Below are positions 58,552-64,000 of a stretch of 64,000 nucleotides of DNA, piece by piece. A model generated the notes under the pieces. It was not told the origin of the DNA. It made no database searches and was given only the letters and a program-made list of their open reading frames with translations. Position numbers and translations under genes: made by a program. The stretch lies in assembly GCF_005233515.1 (NCBI RefSeq), contig NZ_QFZZ01000003.1:186001-250000 (forward strand). The letters run 5' to 3'. Each line of letters begins with the position of its first letter. Within the stretch, counting starts at the first letter, position 1. This stretch comes from Pseudomonas sp. CFBP13508 (GTDB taxonomy: Bacteria; Pseudomonadota; Gammaproteobacteria; Pseudomonadales; Pseudomonadaceae).

Positions 58552-59165
58552 GCTGCCTGCTCCTGCGGGTGCCACGGATTCGTCACCAGTGCAGCCTGAT
58601 GCGCATTTTTCAGCAGCACCCGGGACGAACCGCTGGCCCATTCCCGAAGCGCCACCGCGCCGAATGGGGTCTGCAATTGCATGTCGACCCGGCACACAGC
58701 CTGATCGAAAAGCTCCACGAGTTTGCATGCCTGATTGCGCGTGATCATCTGCGGCGCACGCAGAATCAGATCGAGATCACTGGCCGCATGCATCGCTCTG
58801 AAACCGCTGGCCAATTCAAACCCGACACTGCCGCTGACACCCCAGACCCAACCGCAATTGTCGAGCAGCGGTCGCAGCTGTTTCAGCGCCTGCATCACTG
58901 GCAAATCACGCGGGCTGTCGACATGACACAGCGCTTCAGGACTGACCCGCCGCGCGATCGAATCGAGCGGCATAAACGCCGCCAGCCGCTGCTCGCGCAA
59001 CACACCACGAACGCCGACCGCGACCAGACCTTCCTCGCTCAACGCCCGCCGCACCACCACCGGTTGCCCAGCCGTGAGCACCTCGACTGCCCACTGCGGC
59101 GGATCCGCCGGCAACTGCGCTGGGGTCATGCCCCAGAGCAGATCGTGGGCCAGGGGCAGGTTCAC
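58548..59165 (-). CDS. mdcG: Phosphoribosyl-dephospho-CoA transferase (holo-ACP synthase)
   Basis: A 205-residue nucleotidyltransferase-like enzyme. It attaches 2'-(5''-triphosphoribosyl)-3'-dephospho-CoA to the acyl carrier subunit MdcC. The likely metal site is SDLDLILRAP, preceded by GVSGSVGFELASGF. The start is taken as GTG 59165, which overlaps the mdcE stop as GTGA and has GAGG seven bases ahead; a second GTG lies one codon upstream. Its C-terminus overlaps mdcH. Confidence 0.92.
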   Translation of the reverse strand: MNLPLAHDLLWGMTPAQLPADPPQWAVEVLTAGQPVVVRRALSEEGLVAVGVRGVLREQRLAAFMPLDSIARRVSPEALCHVDSPRDLPVMQALKQLRPLLDNCGWVWGVSGSVGFELASGFRAMHAASDLDLILRAPQMITRNQACKLVELFDQAVCRVDMQLQTPFGAVALREWASGSSRVLLKNAHQAALVTNPWHPQEQAA

Positions 59166-59947
59166 CACTGCGCCCTCAGCAACTCACGGACTTTGCTGGA
59201 GGCGGCACGATTGCTCGCACCAAGGCGCCCTTTCAAATCAGTGCTGCTCACATCGCTGATCGCTTGCTTGAGGCACTCAGTCACCCGCGTCAGATCTTCC
59301 TCTGTCGGCTGTTCAATCTGCTGCACCGAGAGGGTTTCCCAGAGCAGGCCGAGGCTGGCGTAGCTGTCGATGTCGTAGGCCATCGGCGGCACGCTCGACG
59401 CCAGCGCCTCCAGTTCCTCGACACTGCGCAATGTCACCCGCGCCGCCGAGGCCTTGCCCATCGCGTGCACCATCACACCCGGATCGCGCAAAGCAATCAG
59501 GCGATTGGCCTGATAACCGTGGGCGAGAAATGCACCCGACATGGCCTTGCCCACCAGCAGCGCAATCACCGGATGCCCGGCCAGACGCGCACGGGCATAA
59601 CTGTCCGCCGCGCCGGCCAGCGCCTGATGAATGCCGAGGGCTTCTTCGCGGCGGCCATACGCCTGGCTCGGCACATCGACGATGGCGATGATCGGGCGCT
59701 TCTGGGCGCTGTCGCGGTCGGCGCTGATCGCGTCATCCACAGCCTTGGCCAGACCCCAGCCTTCGAGCAGACCGACTTCGCCGTTTCTGGCGCGAGGGAA
59801 ACGATTGTCCGGGTCGGCGACCACCGCGATAAAGCGGCCGAGCTCAGCGTCGGCGACTTTCAACGACGGCGGCAAACCTTCGACGACACTGGCGCCAGCG
59901 CTGAGCGCGTTGAACCAGTGCAAACCGCGCAATGAATAACCGCTCAT
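59162..59947 (-). CDS. mdcE: Malonate decarboxylase subunit gamma
   Basis: A 261-residue crotonase-fold carboxyltransferase subunit. With MdcD it decarboxylates malonyl bound to the acyl carrier protein. Visible core segments are IAIVDVPSQAYGRREEALGI and LLVGKAMSGAFLAHGYQANR, where an oxyanion-hole loop is expected. The system is biotin-independent, as no biotin carrier gene is present. The start ATG overlaps the mdcD stop by four bases (ATGA). Confidence 0.94.
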   Translation of the reverse strand: MSGYSLRGLHWFNALSAGASVVEGLPPSLKVADAELGRFIAVVADPDNRFPRARNGEVGLLEGWGLAKAVDDAISADRDSAQKRPIIAIVDVPSQAYGRREEALGIHQALAGAADSYARARLAGHPVIALLVGKAMSGAFLAHGYQANRLIALRDPGVMVHAMGKASAARVTLRSVEELEALASSVPPMAYDIDSYASLGLLWETLSVQQIEQPTEEDLTRVTECLKQAISDVSSTDLKGRLGASNRAASSKVRELLRAQW

Positions 59948-60795
59948 GAGCGCTCTCCTTGATACAGATCGCGAACCACCGACGGTTCGATTTGCAGGTC
60001 AGTGTTCAGCTTGCCGAGGCGTTGCAGGAACCACTCGGCGCGTTGACTGCGCGGTTGGGCCGGCAAGCCTTGCTGGAGCAATTCACCGACCTGCTGACGA
60101 ATCTGCGCTACATCATCGGCGACATAACGATCCACCAGACCACTGTGGAAACGCTGTTCGCCGCCGGTCAGGCTCCAGATGAAAGGCCGGTTGCGGGAGT
60201 CGTACTCCTCGATCCCGGCTTCCTGCTCGATGACTTGCGGGCCGTTCAGGCCGAGACGTGCCTCCTGAGTCACCAGCAAATAACTGCACAGCGCAGCGGC
60301 GATCGACATGCCGCCGAAGCAACCGACACTGCCGGCGACCACGCCGACCACCGGTTGGTATTGCTGCAAATCGACAATCGCCGCGTGAATATCGGCAATC
60401 GCCGCCAGCCCCAGATTGGCTTCCTGCAAGCGCACGCCACCGGTTTCCAGCAGCAATACGGCGCGGGTGGGGATGCCGTTGCGGTTGTCTTCAGCGGCCA
60501 GTTCCAGCGCACCGGCAATCTTCGCCCCGCCGACTTCGCCAAGGCTGCCGCCCTGGAACGCGCCTTCAATCGCCGCGATGACCACCGGCAAACCGTCGAG
60601 GCTGCCCTTGGCGATGATCACGCCGTCGTCGGCTTGCGGCACCACACCTTGGCGCTCAAGCCACGGCGACATGACCCGTTGAAACGGATCGAGCAGTTCG
60701 CGAAAGGTCCCGACGTCGAGCAAGGCTTGCGCCCGCTGCCGCGCGCCGAGTTCGACGAAGCTGTGTTTGTTGAGCAACGCTGCGCTGTCAGTCAT
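59944..60795 (-). CDS. mdcD: Malonate decarboxylase subunit beta
   Basis: A 283-residue crotonase-fold subunit related to carboxyltransferase beta chains, working with MdcE. Segments VVIAAIEGAFQGGSLGEVGG, AVLLLETGGVRLQEANLGLA and GVVAGSVGCFGGMSIAAALC carry the oxyanion glycine loops. It overlaps mdcC upstream by eight bases and mdcE downstream by four, so the enzyme core is translated as a coupled block. Confidence 0.94.
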   Translation of the reverse strand: MTDSAALLNKHSFVELGARQRAQALLDVGTFRELLDPFQRVMSPWLERQGVVPQADDGVIIAKGSLDGLPVVIAAIEGAFQGGSLGEVGGAKIAGALELAAEDNRNGIPTRAVLLLETGGVRLQEANLGLAAIADIHAAIVDLQQYQPVVGVVAGSVGCFGGMSIAAALCSYLLVTQEARLGLNGPQVIEQEAGIEEYDSRNRPFIWSLTGGEQRFHSGLVDRYVADDVAQIRQQVGELLQQGLPAQPRSQRAEWFLQRLGKLNTDLQIEPSVVRDLYQGERS

Positions 60796-61087
60796 GGCCG
60801 ATCTCCTCGAAACCCTGTTCCAGACGCAAGCGCACCACCCCCGGTGTCGCGCCGAAATCGTGGATATCGATGGCCATCGCTGGCGGCGTGGTGCCGTCGA
60901 ACATCCGCGCGAACAGGTGTTGCCAGCGCTGCTGCGCGCCGTTGACCGAGGTCTGCACGTTGATCGTCAGCTTGCCGGCCAGACCCGGTTCGATCAGCAC
61001 TTCCAGATCCCCCGAGCCGACACAACCGACCAGCGCACGCCCGCGTGGCGGCTGCCCGGCGGGGAATTCAAACGATAGGTTTTCCAT
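60788..61087 (-). CDS. mdcC: Malonate decarboxylase acyl carrier protein (subunit delta)
   Basis: A 99-residue carrier protein. Ser25 in LVGCVGSGDLEVL is the expected attachment site of the triphosphoribosyl-dephospho-CoA prosthetic group made by MdcB and transferred by MdcG. It carries acetyl and malonyl thioesters between subunits. The start ATG shares its A with the TGA of mdcB. Confidence 0.94.
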   Translation of the reverse strand: MENLSFEFPAGQPPRGRALVGCVGSGDLEVLIEPGLAGKLTINVQTSVNGAQQRWQHLFARMFDGTTPPAMAIDIHDFGATPGVVRLRLEQGFEEIGHD

Positions 61088-61944
61088 CAAAACGCTCCCT
61101 GAGAGATGCCGTCGCGCTCGATACGATCGAGCAGCAATGTGGCGGCGAGCAGGTCGGCGGCGCCACCGGGCGAGGCATTCAATGCGATGAGTTGTTGATC
61201 CAATTCGTGCAGGCGCCGACGACCGCTGAGGCTGGCGCTGCCGCCGGCATCGAGCACCGCTTGCGCGCCGGCCTGCATGGCCTGCAGACCGGGCTCGCCG
61301 GCGCGGTAAAGCACGCAGGTGTCGGCCAGCTCGGTCATGATCGCCAGCAACGCATCGAGCCGGGCGTTCTGTTCGCCGTGGCCGTTGGCGCGACTTTTGT
61401 GCAGTTGCGGCAGGCCGCGTTGCAGCACGGACGGGAAGCCCAGTTGCGCTTCCTCGCGAGCACCGCGTGCGCCGTAACGCTGAGCGACTTGTGCGCCGTG
61501 GCTGAGCGGTGTCGGTGCGTAGCGGTCGTCGAGCAGTGCCAGGCGTGCGGCACACAGGGCGATGGATTTCGGTTGCAGCGCGGCGGCCGTCACCAACAGT
61601 CCCAACGCCCAGATCGCACCGCGATGGGTGTTGACGCCGTTGGTGGTCACGAGCATGGCTTGTTCGCCCTCGCGACCGATGCGGCCAATCGCTTCGCGTA
61701 ACGGCACACCGACTTCGCGCAGCTCCAGCGCCACCTCGGCCATTTCCTTGAACGCTGGCCACAAGGCCAACGCCGACGCGTGCATCAGGCCCAGGTGCAG
61801 ATCGGTGTGCGCGCCGTTGCCACGACGGTCGACCAGCGCCGGTTTCGGCGACAGATCCGCTTCGTCGATCAACGCGTCCACCGCCAGATCGGCCAAGCGG
61901 TCAGCCAGAGAAAGCGGTTTCGCTTGCAGGTTGAATGCGTGCAT
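61087..61944 (-). CDS. mdcB: Triphosphoribosyl-dephospho-CoA synthase
   Basis: A 285-residue enzyme of the CitG/MdcB family. It joins ATP and dephospho-CoA to make the MdcC cofactor precursor. Typical segments are [40 protein letters not shown] and [20 protein letters not shown] 61944 overlaps the mdcA stop by one base (TAATG); the longer upstream frame lies inside mdcA and is ignored. Confidence 0.94.
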   Translation of the reverse strand: MHAFNLQAKPLSLADRLADLAVDALIDEADLSPKPALVDRRGNGAHTDLHLGLMHASALALWPAFKEMAEVALELREVGVPLREAIGRIGREGEQAMLVTTNGVNTHRGAIWALGLLVTAAALQPKSIALCAARLALLDDRYAPTPLSHGAQVAQRYGARGAREEAQLGFPSVLQRGLPQLHKSRANGHGEQNARLDALLAIMTELADTCVLYRAGEPGLQAMQAGAQAVLDAGGSASLSGRRRLHELDQQLIALNASPGGAADLLAATLLLDRIERDGISQGAF

Positions 61945-63614
61945 TACCAGCTCCTGAATTTGGCGGGCGGGTTGTACAGGCCGCCGGACCACTCGACCAG
62001 ATCGGCCACGCTTTTCGCCGCGAGCAATTCGCGCGTGGCGTCAGTGCGGCGGATGCCGAGGTCTTCGGGTAGGGCGATCAGGCCCTCGCGGCGCATGCGT
62101 TCGGTGTCTTTCGGGTTGTGCCGCAGGCCGATGGCGGTAACCCCGGCGACCGCTGCGATCATCGCCTGGCGCTCTTCCAGCGAGCGCGCCTTGTACAGGT
62201 AGGCGATGCCTTCTTCGGTAAGCAGGTGGGTAACGTCGTCGCCGTAGATCATGATCGGCGCCAGCGGCATGCCGCTTTTCTTCGCCACTTCCACGGCGTC
62301 GAGGGTTTCGACGAAGGTCGGTTTGCCGCCCTCCTGGAACGTCTCGACCATTTGCACCACGAGTTTCTTGCCGCGTTCGAGCATCGGTTGCGGCCCATCG
62401 GCGTGGCGCATGTCCAGCCACGCCGGAGTGCCGTGACGGCGGCCGCGCGGATCGTGGCCCATGTTCGGCGCACCACCGAAACCGGCGAGACGGCCCCGAG
62501 TCACCGTCGAGGAATGGCCGTCGCCATCGACCTGCAATGTCGCGCCAATAAACAGATCCACCGCGTATTGCCCGGCCAGTTGGCAGACCATGCGGTTGGA
62601 GCGCAGCGAGCCGTCGCGGCCAGTGAAGAACACATCCGGCCGAGCGGCGATGTAGTTTTCCATGCCCAGTTCGGTACCGAAGCAATGCACGCTCTCGACC
62701 CAGCCGCTTTCGATCGCCGGGATCAGCGTCGGGTGCGGATTGAGCGTCCAGTTGCGGCAGATCTTGCCTTTCAAACCGAGGGATTCGCCGTAGGTCGGCA
62801 GGATCAGTTCGATGGCGGCGGTGTTGAAACCGATGCCGTGGTTGAGCGACTGCACGTTGTGTTTTTCGTAGATCCCGCGAATCGCCATCATCGCCATCAA
62901 CACGTGCACAGGCTTGATGTGGCGTGGGTCGCGGGTAAACAGCGGTTCGATGTAGAAAGGCTTGTCGGCGACCACGACGAAATCGACCCATGAAGCGGGA
63001 ATGTCTACGCGCGGCAGCTCGCTGACGTCATCGACCAATTGGTTGACCTGAACGATAACGATGCCATCGCTGAACGCCGCCGGTTCGATCAGTGCGGGAG
63101 TGTCTTCGGTGCTCGGGCCGGTGTAGATATTGCCGGCGCGGTCGGCCATGAAACCGGCCGAGAGCACAACGTTGGGGATCAGGTCCACGACGAGGCGGGC
63201 GTAGAGTTCGATGTAGGTATGAATGGCGCCGACTTCGAGCAAGCCATCTTCGAGCAACTGGCTGATGCGCAGGCTCTGGGTGCCGGCGAAGGAGAAATCG
63301 AGCTTGCGGGCGATGCCGCGTTCGAACAGATCAAGGTGCTCAGAGCGGCCGACGCTGGGCATGATCATGTGCAGATCGTGGAGTTTGCCCGGGTCGGCCT
63401 TGGCCAGCGAACGCGAGAGGAAATCCGCCTGCTTCTGGTTGTTGCCCTCCAGCACCACACGGTCGCCGGGATGGATCAGCGCTTCGAGCGCGGCGACGAT
63501 CTTGTCGCTGGGCAGCACCGCGCCATCGGCGAGCCCGCGCACCTTGTCGAGCCGGCGCTGCTTCTCGTCACGCCGCCGCGTCCAGCGCGAGTCGGGGGAA
63601 ATTGTTGTTGTCAT
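61944..63614 (-). CDS. mdcA: Malonate decarboxylase subunit alpha (ACP transferase)
   Basis: A 556-residue CoA-transferase-like subunit. It exchanges acetyl for malonyl on the acyl carrier protein, releasing acetate. Family segments include [20 protein letters not shown] near the start, [40 protein letters not shown] and [23 protein letters not shown] 63614 follows GGAG; the frame continues upstream without a better start. First gene of the malonate operon, preceded by a palindromic LysR-type site. Confidence 0.95.
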   Translation of the reverse strand: MTTTISPDSRWTRRRDEKQRRLDKVRGLADGAVLPSDKIVAALEALIHPGDRVVLEGNNQKQADFLSRSLAKADPGKLHDLHMIMPSVGRSEHLDLFERGIARKLDFSFAGTQSLRISQLLEDGLLEVGAIHTYIELYARLVVDLIPNVVLSAGFMADRAGNIYTGPSTEDTPALIEPAAFSDGIVIVQVNQLVDDVSELPRVDIPASWVDFVVVADKPFYIEPLFTRDPRHIKPVHVLMAMMAIRGIYEKHNVQSLNHGIGFNTAAIELILPTYGESLGLKGKICRNWTLNPHPTLIPAIESGWVESVHCFGTELGMENYIAARPDVFFTGRDGSLRSNRMVCQLAGQYAVDLFIGATLQVDGDGHSSTVTRGRLAGFGGAPNMGHDPRGRRHGTPAWLDMRHADGPQPMLERGKKLVVQMVETFQEGGKPTFVETLDAVEVAKKSGMPLAPIMIYGDDVTHLLTEEGIAYLYKARSLEERQAMIAAVAGVTAIGLRHNPKDTERMRREGLIALPEDLGIRRTDATRELLAAKSVADLVEWSGGLYNPPAKFRSW

Positions 63615-63694
63615 GCTCACTCCACGGGTTCGCTGTCGTGGAGCCAAGTTAGGCTTGTGTGATGAGGGCATCAATCAAGCTGGGTGGTGAATCA

Positions 63695-63709
63695 TTACGC
63701 TGAGCGTAA
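63695..63709. promoter_or_regulatory. Palindromic LysR-type site upstream of mdcA
   Basis: TTACGCT-G-AGCGTAA is a perfect 15-bp dyad containing a T-N11-A core, 80 bp upstream of the mdcA start. LysR regulators recognise such sites, and MdcR is the obvious candidate. Confidence 0.65.
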
Positions 63710-63723
63710 CGTTCAAAAGCTAC

Positions 63724-64000
63724 CCTCACCCTAGCCCTCTCCCGGAGGGAGAAGGAACCGATAGGGGGATGCTTGGGAATGACGCCGACCTGAACCAGCC
63801 GTGGTGAATCCAGAAATGAAAAATCAACAGCCCCTCACCCTGGCCCTCTCCCGGAGGGAGAGGGGACTGATTGGGGGATGCTTGGGAATGACTCTGACCT
63901 GAACCCGTTGTAGTGAATCCATAATCGACTCGGTCATTCAGGTCGATGTAGGACGCGAGACACCTCGGTCGGCTCCCTCTCCCTCTGGGAGAGGGCTGGG
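63724..64000. repeat. Composite family D element, cut by the window edge
   Basis: A partial D copy (CCCTCACCCTAGCCCTCTCC to about 63830) is followed by a second, apparently full D copy from 63831 (CCCCTCACCCTGGCCCTCTC). That copy runs past the window end at GAGAGGGCTGGG. Both carry GGGGGATGCTTGGGAATGAC in direct orientation, so a tandem duplication of about 110 bp inside the left half is visible. Confidence 0.88.

Overview
The window is chromosomal DNA from a high-GC gamma-proteobacterium, almost certainly a member of the Pseudomonas fluorescens group. The evidence is the gene content and order (betT/betI-betB-betA, tkt-epd-pgk-fba, metK, ahcY-metF, bioA-rsmE, mdcABCDEGH-madLM) and the dense population of interspersed palindromic repeats typical of this group. 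No rRNA, tRNA, integrase, transposase, prophage or CRISPR array was seen. The strain cannot be named from the sequence alone.

Layout. (1) 1-5.3 kb: choline import and oxidation to glycine betaine. A truncated betT is divergent from betI-betB-betA, with a perfect BetI-type palindrome between them. (2) 5.5-17 kb: a TldD/TldE-like protease pair, an MdtD-type efflux pump, the ribosomal helicase DbpA, a YhiN-type flavoprotein, the YccS-type membrane protein, an orphan periplasmic binding protein and ElaA. (3) 17-21.2 kb: a small winged-helix protein with a YgjP-type metalloprotease, then a REC-PAS-GGDEF-EAL protein divergent from a PL7 alginate lyase. (4) 21.2-22.4 kb: an AT-richer patch with one unknown gene and a decayed copy of the 3' end of fba; this is the clearest sign of insertion in the window. 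(5) 22.4-28.8 kb: a minus-strand central-carbon block (fba, an MliC-like lipoprotein, a small lipoprotein, pgk, epd, tkt). (6) 29-31.3 kb: an ArsR-methyltransferase fusion regulator in operon with metK, behind a 24-bp perfect palindrome.

(7) 31.4-40.7 kb: LigB, small envelope proteins, MltA, a MAPEG protein, an MFS pump, a CPA1 Na+/H+ antiporter, a formate/nitrite-type channel and an acyl-CoA thioesterase. (8) 40.8-43.4 kb: a SAH riboswitch followed by ahcY and metF, so the activated-methyl cycle is covered twice in the window by two different kinds of candidate SAH sensor. (9) 43.4-55.1 kb: a GT-A-like protein, a second orphan binding protein, RhlE with a long leader, YceI-cytochrome b561, a small MMBL-type lectin with a convergent 52-residue lipoprotein, a secreted amine oxidase with a histone-H1-like tail, bioA, rsmE and a hemolysin III family protein. 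(10) 55.3-64 kb: the complete malonate decarboxylase system (mdcA-H, madLM, mdcR), whose enzyme and cofactor genes overlap end to end.

Five families of short interspersed repeats fill most of the larger intergenic gaps. They are called A to E here. A: GTGGGAGCGAGCCTGCTCGC halves, usually in inverted pairs. B: GTGGCGAGGGGATTTATCCC pairs. C: GTAGGAGCTGCCGAAGGCTG pairs. D: elements of about 160-180 bp with CCCCTCACCCTAGCCCTC ends. E: CAAGCTGCAAG/CTTGCAGCTTG elements, one of which carries a 13-unit heptamer array.
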